Part shown: positions 1-9,814 of the stretch, piece by piece
Numbering within the stretch: the first letter of the stretch is position 1
Layout of the letters: the number at the start of each line of letters is the position of its first letter
The notes under the pieces: generated by a model
Database searches by the model: none
Told to the model about the DNA's origin: nothing
The model's input: only the letters and a program-made list of their open reading frames with translations
Assembly (NCBI RefSeq): GCF_004341245.1
Contig: NZ_SLWY01000017.1
Location: forward strand, 24,576-88,575
Direction of reading: 5' to 3'
DNA length: 64,000 bases
Source of the DNA: Plasticicumulans lactativorans
GTDB lineage: Bacteria > Pseudomonadota > Gammaproteobacteria > Competibacterales > Competibacteraceae
Translations under genes and position numbers: made by a program

Positions 1-3
1 CGC

Positions 4-1059
4 GTGATCGCCGGACTGCTGCCCGGTACGGCGGGCGCGGAGGAGAAACGCGGCGCCGTCGCCCGCTTCGTCGCCCCGACGGCCGGCGCCGCGGCGGTGG
101 CGCTGACCTGGTGCAGCGCGCTGCTGCTGGGGGCACCAGGGCGGCGCGCCGCCCTGGTGGCGGGCCTGTTCGGCCTGAGCTTCTCGCAACTGCTGATGGC
201 CGGCATCCCGGATCATCTGGCGCTCGGCGGCTTCACCATCGCGCTCGCCGCCTGGGCCTGCGCCCGCAGCGCCGCCGCGCGGCCGCTGCCGCAGGCTGCG
301 TGGTGGGGCATCGGCTGGTTCGCCGCCGGGATCACCATCACCAACATCGCGCCGGTCGCCCTGCTCTACCTCGCCAGCCGTCGCGGCGACGGCGACGGCT
401 GGCTGCGCGCCACCGTGCGCAGCGCCGGCTTCGCGCTGCTCGCGGTGGCGCTAGCCCTGGCGACCTCGCTGCTGCTCAACCTCGGCTACGGCATCACCGA
501 CCCCGCGGTGCTCTACCCAGGCACCGGCGTCGGGCCGCTGAAGGCTGAGCCGTGGCAGGAACTGGCGAGCTTCCCGGGGCGGGTGATCCAGTCGTTCGCA
601 CCGACCGGCTACCACCTGATACCCAATGCTCTGGCGCGGCGCGAACCCCACCGCTACGACGTCGAGGCGACGCTCGCGGAAGTGCCGATCTTCACGGCGA
701 TGGCGCCGGCCGCACTTGCCGTGGCCCTGCTGCTGGCGGCGAGCGCGGCGTCCGGCCTGCGCCGAAGCGGGATGCGCACCCCGGCAGCACCCGCACTGCT
801 GGCCGCCACCGCCTTCCACGGCGTCTTCCACGCCCGCATCGGCTCGGACTACTTCCTCTACGCGCCCCACTGGACGCCCCTGGTCGCGCTGCTGACGACA
901 CTGCCGCAGCCGTCGAGCGCACGCGGCGAACGGCTGTGGTCGGCGGGCATCGCTGTGGTGCTGGTGCTGGTGGCAGCCAACTCCGCCTGGCTGCTGTATG
1001 CCCTCGCCAACGAGCTGCAACCCCTCTATCACCCGCTGGGGCAGCATCCCTGGCCCTGA
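4..1059 (+). CDS. Polytopic membrane protein, probably 5'-truncated by the window edge
   Basis: The reading frame is open from the first base. A GTG at position 4 could serve as a start, but the frame continues to the window edge, so the true N-terminus is probably outside. The visible 351 residues contain about seven or eight hydrophobic segments rich in Ala, Leu and Val, separated by short loops. One larger hydrophilic loop (about residues 165-225) is rich in Trp, Pro and Arg. This layout resembles integral-membrane proteins of cell-surface polysaccharide or glycolipid synthesis, but I see no diagnostic motif. The function is unknown. The gene ends about 110 bases before fumC on the same strand. 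Confidence 0.6.
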   Translation: MIAGLLPGTAGAEEKRGAVARFVAPTAGAAAVALTWCSALLLGAPGRRAALVAGLFGLSFSQLLMAGIPDHLALGGFTIALAAWACARSAAARPLPQAAWWGIGWFAAGITITNIAPVALLYLASRRGDGDGWLRATVRSAGFALLAVALALATSLLLNLGYGITDPAVLYPGTGVGPLKAEPWQELASFPGRVIQSFAPTGYHLIPNALARREPHRYDVEATLAEVPIFTAMAPAALAVALLLAASAASGLRRSGMRTPAAPALLAATAFHGVFHARIGSDYFLYAPHWTPLVALLTTLPQPSSARGERLWSAGIAVVLVLVAANSAWLLYALANELQPLYHPLGQHPWP

Positions 1060-1167
1060 GCACCCCCGGCCCGGTGGCGCCATCGGCTACGCTCAAGGCC
1101 GGCCGCGAGCGGTGCCGTCGGCGCGGCCGCCGCGACGACCCTGGCCGACGGCGTACGGAGGCCGCGC

Positions 1168-2559
<1,392 letters not shown>

Positions 2560-2574
2560 ACCCGCGCGGCGCGC

Positions 2575-3456
2575 TCAGCTGGCGTCGACGAACAGCTCGG
2601 CGATGAACTCCTTGACCACGCGGATGCGCGCGACGTAGCGCAGGTCCTTGTGCACCACCACCCAGGCGTCGCGCGGCTCGGGGCCGTGCCCGGGCAGGAC
2701 CTGCACGAGCCCCGGCCAGACCCCGGCGACGCGGTTCGGCAGCAGGGCGATGCCGAGCCCGCTCGCGGCGGCGGCGGCGCGCGCCACGCCGCCGCTGCAG
2801 CGCAGCGCGGTCGGCGCGCCGACCGCGTGGCGGCTGTGCCAGACCGCCTCGGGGATCAGCGCGAGGTCGTCGGCGTAGCCGATCTGCACGTGCGCCGCGA
2901 GGTCTTCGAGACGGGCGAGTGGCGGTGCGCCCGCCAGGTAGGCGGGCGCGGCGTAGAGGCCGAAGCTCACGCGCCCGACGCGCCGCGCCACCAGGTCGGC
3001 GGCGGTGGGCCGGAACAGCCGCAGCGCGATGTCGGCCTCGCCGCGCAGCAGGTCGGCGGTGGCCGCGGTCAGCTGCAGCACCACCTCGATCGCCGGGTAG
3101 CGCACGTGCAGGTCGCGCAGTTGCGGCGCGATCACCAGCGCGCCGAGGCTCTCCGGCGTCGACACCCGCACGCTGCCGGCGAGGCTGGTGTCGTCGCCGG
3201 TCACCGCGCGGCTGGCGGCGTGCGCCGCCTCGCCCATCGGCGCCACTGCCTGCAGCAGGCGCTCGCCGGCCTCGGTCAGCACCATGCCGCGGGCATGGCG
3301 CTGGTACAGGCGCACGCCGAGGCGGCTCTCCAGCGCGGCGATGCGCCGGCCGACCGTGGGCTGGTTGGTGTCGAGCGCCCGTGCCGCCGCCGACAGGCTG
3401 CCGGTTTCGGCGGTGGCGAGGAAGTAGCGGTAGTCGTCCCAGTCGATCTCGGGCAT
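2575..3456 (-). CDS. LysR-family transcriptional regulator
   Basis: A 293-residue regulator with the N-terminal LysR winged helix-turn-helix (about residues 5-62, including SLSAAARALDTNQPTVGRRI). It is followed by a substrate-binding effector domain. The start codon lies one base after the stop of the upstream aminotransferase gene (TGACATG), so the two are almost certainly co-transcribed and translationally coupled. The target and ligand are unknown. This co-directional arrangement differs from the usual divergent LysR layout and suggests that the regulator either controls distant genes or autoregulates through the aminotransferase promoter. Confidence 0.9.
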   Translation of the reverse strand: MPEIDWDDYRYFLATAETGSLSAAARALDTNQPTVGRRIAALESRLGVRLYQRHARGMVLTEAGERLLQAVAPMGEAAHAASRAVTGDDTSLAGSVRVSTPESLGALVIAPQLRDLHVRYPAIEVVLQLTAATADLLRGEADIALRLFRPTAADLVARRVGRVSFGLYAAPAYLAGAPPLARLEDLAAHVQIGYADDLALIPEAVWHSRHAVGAPTALRCSGGVARAAAAASGLGIALLPNRVAGVWPGLVQVLPGHGPEPRDAWVVVHKDLRYVARIRVVKEFIAELFVDAS

Positions 3457-3457
3457 G

Positions 3458-4651
3458 TCAGCGCACGTGCGCGACCGGCCACGACCGGCGCGCCTCGGCC
3501 TCGGCGTGGTAGGCCCGGATCACCTCGCCGAGCATGCGCAGGCCGCGGTCGATCTGCTCGGGCGTCGACAGGCTGAAGTTGAGGCGCATCTGCCCCTGGA
3601 ACGCCGGCGGGTGGGCGTAGAAGGCACCGCCCGGCATGAACGCCACCTTGCGCGCCAGCGCGCGTTCGAGCAGCGCGCGCTCGTCGACCTCCTGGCGCAG
3701 GCGCACCCAGAAGAACAGCCCGCCGTGCGGCTGGCTCCAGGTGGCGAGTTCGCCGAGGTGGCGTTCGAGCCCGGCCTGCATCGCATCGCGCTTCTCGCGA
3801 TAGAACGCGCGCAGGCGGTCGAGGTGGGCGAGGTAGTCGCCGTCGAGCAGGAAGCGGTTGCACCACCACTGGCCGATGCGGTTGGTGTGCAGGTCGGTGC
3901 ACTGCTTGATGCGCACCAGGTGCGGGTGGATGTCGTCCGAGGCCGCGATGAAGCCGATGCGCAGGCCGGGGATGCCGGTCTTCGAGAACGAGCCCATGTA
4001 CATCCACGGCGCCCCGCCGAGGCGCCCGGACAGCGGCGTGCGGTCGACCGCTTCGTACATCAGTTCGCGGTAGGGCTCGTCCTCGAGCAGCGCCACGCCG
4101 GTTTCGCGCAGCACCTCGGCGACGCCGGCGCGGTGGCTTTCGGCGTAGCACACGCCCGAGGGGTTCTGGAAGGTGGGGATCAGGTAGACGAACGCCGGGC
4201 GCTCGCGCCGGATCAGCTCGCGCAGCTGCTGCGGGTCGATGCCCTGCGGCGTCAGCGGCAGTTCGAGCATGCGCGCGCCGAAGAAGCGGAACGCCTGCAG
4301 CGCGGCGAGGTAGCTCGGCGCCTCCACGGCGACCGGGGTGTCGGGATCGATGAAGAGCTTGGTGACGAGGTCGAGGCCCTGCTGCGAGCCCGAGGTGATC
4401 AGCACCCGCTCGGGCGGCACGCGCAGCCCGATGCCGGTGAGCTGCCGCGCGATGGTCTCGCGCAGCTCCGGCTCGCCGTCGGTGGTGCCGTACTGGCTCA
4501 GGCTCGCCGGCAGTTCGCGCAGGTCGAGGGGCGGCATGGCCTCGCGCGCGGGCAGGCCGCCGGCGAAGGAGATCACGTCGGGTTGCTGGGTCAGCGCGAG
4601 CAGTTCACGGATCAGCGAACTGGTGAGGCGTTCGATGCGGACGGAGAACAT
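3458..4651 (-). CDS. PLP-dependent aminotransferase, fold type I (2-aminoadipate transaminase-like)
   Basis: A 397-residue class I/II aminotransferase of the MocR-related group but without the GntR DNA-binding domain. It begins directly with the family's N-terminal stretch VISFAGGLPA (near residue 26). The probable Schiff-base lysine is Lys224 in the segment GSFSKTGIPGLRIGF. The closest characterised relatives transaminate 2-aminoadipate or branched-chain/aromatic amino acids; the substrate cannot be read from sequence. It is the first gene of a two-gene unit with the LysR regulator, separated from it by one base. Confidence 0.88.
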   Translation of the reverse strand: MFSVRIERLTSSLIRELLALTQQPDVISFAGGLPAREAMPPLDLRELPASLSQYGTTDGEPELRETIARQLTGIGLRVPPERVLITSGSQQGLDLVTKLFIDPDTPVAVEAPSYLAALQAFRFFGARMLELPLTPQGIDPQQLRELIRRERPAFVYLIPTFQNPSGVCYAESHRAGVAEVLRETGVALLEDEPYRELMYEAVDRTPLSGRLGGAPWMYMGSFSKTGIPGLRIGFIAASDDIHPHLVRIKQCTDLHTNRIGQWWCNRFLLDGDYLAHLDRLRAFYREKRDAMQAGLERHLGELATWSQPHGGLFFWVRLRQEVDERALLERALARKVAFMPGGAFYAHPPAFQGQMRLNFSLSTPEQIDRGLRMLGEVIRAYHAEAEARRSWPVAHVR

Positions 4652-4732
4652 GGGAGAGCCCTGCGGTACAACCGGATTTCCTACCTAACCCGAGGCCGCG
4701 CGCGCATGCAAGCAGCAGATGCGCGGCCGCCG

Positions 4733-5746
4733 TCAGGCGCGGCCGAGTGCGGCGCGGATACGCGCGCGGTCACGCGCCCGCGAGGCGCGCAGCGCCCAGA
4801 ATCCGGCGAACACCGTGCGCAGATCGGCGAATGCGCGGCGGCGCTCATCGGGATCGGCGTTCACCCGGCGCAGGTCGAGTGCGAACTTCACCAGCGTCAG
4901 CAGGGTATTGAGCCAGAACCAGCGCGTCGGCTTCTTCAGGATCAGGCCGTAGTTGGCGCGGCGCTGTGCCGAACGGCGGAATGCATCGAGCCCGCGGTAG
5001 GTGGCGTGCCAATGAAAGGCCTGCGCCCGCACCGCCACCGCCGGCGGATAGCCGGCGAGGTAGCTGCGCCGGCAGAGGTCATTGTCCTCGCCGAAGAAGA
5101 AGAACAACTCGTCGAACCAGCCGACCCGTTCGAGCATGTCGCGCGACAGCAGCATGATCGCGCCCGACAGGTACTCGATCGGGTAGTGGCGCTGCAATTC
5201 GGCGGCAGCCGGCGGCTCCTCGCGCAGGGCGCCGGTGTGGCGGACGAACCAGTAGCAGCCGGGTTCGACGCGGTCCCCTTCACGATTCACGTGCAGAGGC
5301 GATACCGGGCCGAGGCGGGGTTCGGCGAGCGATACCAGAACCATCTCGGCCAGGGCGCCGTCGAGCAGTTCGACGTCGGGGTTCAGGATCAGTACGTAAT
5401 CGACATCTTCGGCGAGCGCGGCGCGGATCCCCGCGTTGCAGGCAACCGCGTAGCCACGATTGGCGCCGAGTGGAATCGGCGTCACGCGCAGCGGCGTGTC
5501 GAGCGCGGCAACGTGCGCCAGCGTGCCGTCCGTGGAGCCGTTGTCGACCACGTAGACGCGCAGGTCGACCTTGTCCTGGCGGCCGAGGCCACGGAAGCAG
5601 TCGTCGAGCCAGCGCTCGCTGTTGTAGGTGACCAGCACGGCGCCGACGCGCACCTGTCGCAGACGCTCGCGCTCGGCGGGGTCGATGCTGGCGCGGGCGC
5701 GCTGCGCCAGCAGGCGCGCCTCGAGGGGTTTGACGGGCGAATTCAT
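4733..5746 (-). CDS. Glycosyltransferase family 2 (rhamnosyltransferase-like)
   Basis: A 337-residue GT-A fold glycosyltransferase. Visible motifs are VGAVLVTYNSERWL (near residue 34), VVDNGSTDGT (nucleotide-sugar binding) and LILNPDVEL (the DxD-equivalent). A C-terminal helical region follows, ending in several Arg-rich helices that could be membrane-associated. It probably transfers a sugar in surface polysaccharide or lipopolysaccharide synthesis; donor and acceptor are unknown. I chose the ATG at 5746, which has a GGGAG ribosome-binding site eight bases upstream, over an in-frame TTG fifteen bases earlier. It stands alone, without other polysaccharide genes in the window. Confidence 0.85.
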   Translation of the reverse strand: MNSPVKPLEARLLAQRARASIDPAERERLRQVRVGAVLVTYNSERWLDDCFRGLGRQDKVDLRVYVVDNGSTDGTLAHVAALDTPLRVTPIPLGANRGYAVACNAGIRAALAEDVDYVLILNPDVELLDGALAEMVLVSLAEPRLGPVSPLHVNREGDRVEPGCYWFVRHTGALREEPPAAAELQRHYPIEYLSGAIMLLSRDMLERVGWFDELFFFFGEDNDLCRRSYLAGYPPAVAVRAQAFHWHATYRGLDAFRRSAQRRANYGLILKKPTRWFWLNTLLTLVKFALDLRRVNADPDERRRAFADLRTVFAGFWALRASRARDRARIRAALGRA

Positions 5747-5893
5747 GTACGGCACTCCCAATGCGCACGCGGGGGTTGGGGGCGCTCGCCCCGGAGTCGC
5801 GCGGCACGGAGTCTATCGGGCGCCCGCGGACCGCGGGCGCCCTCCGATCCGCGCGCGACAACACGTGACCTTCTGCCGTGCGCCCCGGGCTCG

Positions 5894-6160
5894 TCAGTCC
5901 TGGCCGCCGCGCCACGCCGCGGCCCAGTCCTCGCGGCGCGGCAGTTGCAGGAACCAGCCCTTGTCGGCGAGCTGGCGGCGTACCTCGTCGACGTCCTCGT
6001 GGGCGAGCCGGCGCTGCGGCGTGAGCTCCAGGTCCATCACGTGGACGAGCCCGCCGAGCGCGCTGCGCAGCGCCGGCGGCAGGTCGTCGAAGGCATCCTT
6101 GCGGGCAAGGTAGAGGTAGGTGTCGGGCCGCTTGCGGCTCCTGTAGATCGCGCACTGCAT
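5894..6160 (-). CDS. YcgL domain-containing protein
   Basis: A small cytoplasmic protein of 88 residues beginning MQCAIYRSRKRPDTYLYLAR, the conserved YcgL-domain opening. The domain's typical Gly-Trp-Phe-Leu-Gln-Leu segment appears near the end, followed by a Trp-rich tail. YcgL proteins are largely restricted to gammaproteobacteria and have no agreed biochemical role. The start at 6160 is preferred over an upstream in-frame ATG because it matches the family's N-terminus. It is divergent from the carbonic anhydrase gene across 73 bases. Confidence 0.85.
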   Translation of the reverse strand: MQCAIYRSRKRPDTYLYLARKDAFDDLPPALRSALGGLVHVMDLELTPQRRLAHEDVDEVRRQLADKGWFLQLPRREDWAAAWRGGQD

Positions 6161-6199
6161 GGGTATGGGGTCTCGTGGCACTCGGTGGCGGGCTTCCCC

Positions 6200-6205
6200 T
6201 ATGAT
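6200..6205 (+). promoter_or_regulatory. Putative -10 element for the carbonic anhydrase gene
   Basis: TATGAT (5/6 match to TATAAT) followed by GC-rich sequence, 28 bases before the ATG at 6234. No convincing -35 is visible. A GAGGAGG ribosome-binding site lies between it and the start codon. One of several short-leader promoters of this style in the window. Confidence 0.4.
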
Positions 6206-6233
6206 GCCGCTTCAGCCAGTCGAGGAGGAACGC

Positions 6234-6875
6234 ATGGTGTCGACCGTCGACAACCTGATCCAGGGTTTCCAGCGCTTCCGCGCCCGCTATTTCGAACGCG
6301 ACCGCGAACTTTTCCAGCAACTCGCCCACCAGGGCCAGGCGCCACGCACCCTGGTGATCGCCTGCTCGGACTCGCGCGTCGATCCGGCGATCATCACCGA
6401 CGCCGCGCCGGGCGACCTGTTCGTGATCCGCAACGTCGCCAACCTGATGCCGCCGGCCGAGGAAGGCGGTGGCCTGCACGGCACCAGCGCCGCGCTGGAG
6501 TTCGCCGTGTGCGACCTCGGCGTGGAGAACATCGTCGTGCTCGGCCACGGCCACTGCGGCGGCATCCATGCGCTGCTCACCGGTGGCGGCGAGGGCGGCT
6601 ACATCGCACCGTGGGTGGGCATCGCCGCGCGCGCGCGCGACCGCGTGCTGGCCCGCTGGCCCGACGCCACGCCGGCGTTCCAGCAGCGCGCCTGCGAACG
6701 CATGGCGATCCTGGTGTCGCTGGAGAACCTGATGACCTTCGACTTCGTGCGCGCCGGCGTGGAAGCCGGTCGGCTGAAGCTGTTCGGCTGGTACTTCGAC
6801 ATCGAGAACGGCGAGCTGATGCAGTACGACCTCGAGACCAAGCGCTTCCACGACCTGTATCTCGGCTGGGAGTGA
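6234..6875 (+). CDS. can: Beta-class carbonic anhydrase
   Basis: Interconverts CO2 and bicarbonate in the cytoplasm. The 213-residue protein shows the zinc ligands and catalytic dyad of beta-carbonic anhydrases: Cys44, Asp46 and Arg48 in ACSDSRVDP, and His105 and Cys108 in GHGHCGG. Its length is normal for the class (E. coli Can is about 220 residues). The ATG at 6234 is preferred over an in-frame upstream ATG because a strong GAGGAGG ribosome-binding site precedes it. It is convergent with fba and stands alone. Confidence 0.94.
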   Translation: MVSTVDNLIQGFQRFRARYFERDRELFQQLAHQGQAPRTLVIACSDSRVDPAIITDAAPGDLFVIRNVANLMPPAEEGGGLHGTSAALEFAVCDLGVENIVVLGHGHCGGIHALLTGGGEGGYIAPWVGIAARARDRVLARWPDATPAFQQRACERMAILVSLENLMTFDFVRAGVEAGRLKLFGWYFDIENGELMQYDLETKRFHDLYLGWE

Positions 6876-6882
6876 ACCGCCC

Positions 6883-6923
6883 CCGCCGCGCGCGGCGGCA
6901 GGGGCGGCAGGGGCGGCAGGGGC
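6883..6923. repeat. GC palindrome plus three tandem copies of a 9-mer between convergent genes
   Basis: A 16-base perfect palindrome (CCGCCGCG followed by its complement, 6883-6898) is followed by three exact head-to-tail copies of GGCAGGGGC (6897-6923). The copies end exactly at the fba stop codon. The palindrome could act as a bidirectional terminator for can and fba. The plus strand has regularly spaced G-runs that could form a two-tier G-quadruplex; that part is inference. Confidence 0.6.
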
Positions 6924-7988
6924 TCAGCGTACCTGCGGGTCGAGTTCGCCGCTCTGGTAGCGCGCGGTCATCGCCTCGAGGCCCAGCGTCCTGATCTTCG
7001 ACGCCTGGCCGGCGGTGCCGAAGGCCTCGTAACGCGCCGCGCAGATGCCCCGCATCGCCTTGACGGTCTCGCCGAGGTACTTGCGCGGGTCGAACTCCTT
7101 GGGGTGCTCGGCGAGGTAGCGGCGGATCGTGCCGGTGCTCGCCATGCGCAGGTCGGTGTCGATGTTGATCTTGCGCACGCCGTGCCTGATGCCCTCGACG
7201 ATCTCCTCGACCGGCACGCCGTAGGTCTGGCCGAGGTCGCCGCCGTACTGGTTGATGATCGCGAGCCAGTCCTGCGGCACCGAACTCGAGCCGTGCATCA
7301 CCAGGTGGGTGCCGGGGATGCGCGCGTGGATCTCCTTGATGCGCTGGATCGCCAGCACGTCGCCGGTCGGCGGGCGGGAGAACTTGTAGGCGCCGTGGCT
7401 GGTGCCGATGGCGATGGCGAGCGCATCGACGCCGGTCGCCTTGACGAACTGCGCCGCCTCCTCCGGGTCGGTGAGCAGCTGCGAATGGTCGAGCTTGCCC
7501 TCGGCGCCGATGCCGTCCTCCTCGCCGGCCATGCCGGTTTCGAGCGAGCCGAGGCAGCCCAGCTCACCCTCCACCGACACCCCGCAGGCGTGCGCCATCT
7601 CGACGGTGCGGCGGGTGACGTCGACGTTGTAATCGTAGCTCATCGGCGTCTTGCCGTCCTCGCCGAGCGAACCGTCCATCATCACCGACGAGAAGCCGAG
7701 CTGGATCGAGCGCTGGCACACCGCCGGCGAGGTGCCATGGTCCTGGTGCATGCAGATCGGAATCTGCGGCCACTCCTCGATCGCCGCCAGGATCAGGTGG
7801 CGGATGAAGGCCGCGCCCGCGTACTTGCGGGCGCCGGCCGAGGCCTGGACGATCACCGGGCTGTCGGTCGCCACCGCGGCCTCCATCACCGCGCGCAGCT
7901 GTTCGAGGTTGTTGACGTTGAAGGCCGGCACGCCGTAGCCGTGTTCGGCGGCGTGGTCCAGCAACTGGCGCAACGTGATCAGGGGCAT
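6924..7988 (-). CDS. fba: Class II fructose-1,6-bisphosphate aldolase, Calvin-cycle type
   Basis: Cleaves or forms fructose-1,6-bisphosphate from glyceraldehyde-3-phosphate and dihydroxyacetone phosphate using zinc. The 354-residue protein opens [24 protein letters not shown]. It carries the zinc-site stretch CMHQDHG and the VMMDGS segment, and resembles the longer CbbA-like subgroup of proteobacteria. The ATG at 7988 fits the family start; an upstream in-frame start would add 36 unrelated residues. It is the last gene of the tkt-gap-pgk-lipoprotein-fba array on the minus strand, used in glycolysis and gluconeogenesis. No RuBisCO or phosphoribulokinase gene is seen in the window. Confidence 0.95.
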   Translation of the reverse strand: MPLITLRQLLDHAAEHGYGVPAFNVNNLEQLRAVMEAAVATDSPVIVQASAGARKYAGAAFIRHLILAAIEEWPQIPICMHQDHGTSPAVCQRSIQLGFSSVMMDGSLGEDGKTPMSYDYNVDVTRRTVEMAHACGVSVEGELGCLGSLETGMAGEEDGIGAEGKLDHSQLLTDPEEAAQFVKATGVDALAIAIGTSHGAYKFSRPPTGDVLAIQRIKEIHARIPGTHLVMHGSSSVPQDWLAIINQYGGDLGQTYGVPVEEIVEGIRHGVRKINIDTDLRMASTGTIRRYLAEHPKEFDPRKYLGETVKAMRGICAARYEAFGTAGQASKIRTLGLEAMTARYQSGELDPQVR

Positions 7989-8029
7989 CGGAAGTCTCCA
8001 GACACGCGGACGGCGCCCGCCCGCGACGG

Positions 8030-8545
8030 TTAGTGCTTGGCTTTCGCCATGGTCGTTTCCGGCATCATCGACGAGTGATGCTCGACGATCAGCCACTGGT
8101 CGCCGATCTTGCGGTAGACGAAGGTGTAACGCGCCGGCACCTTGCCCTTCCTGGTGTCGAACACGTAGGTACCGGCATCGATCGCGATGTCGCCGAAGAC
8201 GCGGATGTTGCTCTCGGTGATCGTGCCCTGTGGCTTGGCCTGCAGGAAGTGGACGAAGTAGTCACGCAGTTCGTCGGGCGTGTGCCGCACGCGGTCTGAC
8301 AGCGTCGGCAGCAGGATCGCGTCGGGCGCGTAGTTCGCCAGCACCGCTTCCGGGTCGCCGGTCGCCAGCGAGCGGTTCCAGCGCTCGAACAGCGCGGCGA
8401 TCTCGGCCTTGGCCTGCGGCGTCGCCACCATTACCGACGGCGTCGTGCCGGACGCCGGGGCAGTGCCGGCGCAGCCGGTCGCGAGCACGAGCGGCAGCAG
8501 CACGGCGGCCACGGCGGCCACGGCGGAATGCGGTCTGCAGTTCAT
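8030..8545 (-). CDS. Putative lipoprotein with an NTF2-like (DUF4440/SgcJ-type) domain
   Basis: A 171-residue protein with a hydrophobic N-terminal signal ending LVLATGC, a plausible lipobox with Cys25 as the lipidated residue. It is followed by an NTF2-like fold of the DUF4440 / CaMKII-association type: [25 protein letters not shown], then the terminal strands [18 protein letters not shown]. Such domains often bind small ligands or act as isomerases; no specific activity can be read here. A good ribosome-binding site (AAGGAGA) precedes the start. It lies between pgk and fba, where pyruvate kinase is found in many related gene clusters. Confidence 0.8.
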   Translation of the reverse strand: MNCRPHSAVAAVAAVLLPLVLATGCAGTAPASGTTPSVMVATPQAKAEIAALFERWNRSLATGDPEAVLANYAPDAILLPTLSDRVRHTPDELRDYFVHFLQAKPQGTITESNIRVFGDIAIDAGTYVFDTRKGKVPARYTFVYRKIGDQWLIVEHHSSMMPETTMAKAKH

Positions 8546-8614
8546 CGGGTCTCTCCTTGAAACGAACGGGATACGCGCGGGCCGACGCGCCCGGCGCCGG
8601 CCCGTAAGGCGAGG

Positions 8615-9799
8615 TCAGGCCGCCGCGGCGCGGCGCTCCAGCACCTCGATCGCCGGCAGGCTCCGTCCTTCGAGGAATTCGAGGAAGGCGCCGCCGCCGG
8701 TGGAGATATAGCCGATCTGGTCGGCGATACCGTACTTGGCGATGGCGGCGAGGGTGTCGCCACCGCCGGCGATGGAGAACGCGCTCGCATGCGCGATCGC
8801 CGAGGCGAGCATCTTGGTGCCGCCGCCGAACTGGTCGAACTCGAACACCCCGACCGGGCCGTTCCAGACGATGGTGCCGGCGTGGGCGATGATCTCGGCG
8901 AACTTCGCCGCGGTCTTCGGGCCGACGTCGAGGATCAGGTCGCGCGGCTGCACGGCGTCGGCGGGGACCTTGTTGGCGCGGGCGAGCGCCGAAACCTCGT
9001 CGGCGACCACCACGTCCACCGGCAGCGGCACCTCGGCGCCGCGCGCCTTCATCAGGTCGATGATCGCCTGCGCCTCGCCGACCAACTCGGGTTCGGCCAG
9101 CGAGCGGCCGATGCGCAGGCCCGAGGCGAGCATGAAGGTGTTGGCGATGCCGCCGCCGACGATCAGGCCGTCGACCTTCGCCGCCAGCGAACGCAGGATG
9201 GTGAGCTTGGTGCTGACCTTGCTGCCGCCGACGATCGCCACCAGCGGCCGCGCCGGCTGGTGCAGCGCGCGCGTCAGCGCGTCGATCTCGGCGGCGAGCA
9301 GCGGGCCGGCGCAGGCGACCGGCGCGAACCTGGCCATGCCGTACGTGGTGGCCTCGGCCCGGTGCGCGGTGCCGAAGGCGTCATTGGCGTAGACGTCGCA
9401 CAGCCGCGCCATCCGCTGCGCGAGCGCGTCGCTGTTCTGCTTCTCGCCGACGTTGCAGCGGCAGTTCTCCAGCAGCACGACCTCGCCGGGGGCGACCGTG
9501 ACGCCGTCGACCCAGTCCTTCACCAGTGGCACCGGCCGCCCCAGCAACTCGCCGATGCGCACGGCGATCGGCGCCAGCGAGTCCTCGGGCGAGCACGCGC
9601 CCTCGGTCGGCCGGCCCAGGTGCGAGGTCACCATCACCGCCGCGCCACGCTCGAGCGCCATCGCGATGCCCGGCACCGAGGCGCGGATGCGGGTGTCGTC
9701 GGTGATGCGGCCGCTGTCGTCCTGCGGCACGTTGAGGTCGGCGCGGATGAACACGCGTTTGCCGGCGAGCTCCAGGTCCTCGAGTTTCAGCACTTTCAT
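8615..9799 (-). CDS. pgk: Phosphoglycerate kinase
   Basis: Transfers phosphate between 1,3-bisphosphoglycerate and ADP in glycolysis, and the reverse in gluconeogenesis. The 394 residues match the family. The signature [14 protein letters not shown] lies near residue 14, the substrate-binding segment [10 protein letters not shown] near residue 58, and the nucleotide-binding GGGDT loop near residue 365. It lies downstream of the gap/epd gene (15 bases apart) and upstream of the lipoprotein and fba. Confidence 0.97.
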   Translation of the reverse strand: MKVLKLEDLELAGKRVFIRADLNVPQDDSGRITDDTRIRASVPGIAMALERGAAVMVTSHLGRPTEGACSPEDSLAPIAVRIGELLGRPVPLVKDWVDGVTVAPGEVVLLENCRCNVGEKQNSDALAQRMARLCDVYANDAFGTAHRAEATTYGMARFAPVACAGPLLAAEIDALTRALHQPARPLVAIVGGSKVSTKLTILRSLAAKVDGLIVGGGIANTFMLASGLRIGRSLAEPELVGEAQAIIDLMKARGAEVPLPVDVVVADEVSALARANKVPADAVQPRDLILDVGPKTAAKFAEIIAHAGTIVWNGPVGVFEFDQFGGGTKMLASAIAHASAFSIAGGGDTLAAIAKYGIADQIGYISTGGGAFLEFLEGRSLPAIEVLERRAAAA

Positions 9800-9814
9800 G
9801 GCGTGGCTTCCGGG

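Noticed and set aside
5747..5761. TTG at 5761 as the glycosyltransferase start
   Set aside because: The ATG at 5746 has a well-placed GGGAG site and fits the family's length.
3455..6994. A 1179-codon plus-strand frame covering several minus-strand genes
   Set aside because: It runs across the aminotransferase, glycosyltransferase and YcgL genes, whose motifs and ribosome-binding sites are clear. Its translation shows only shadow composition.
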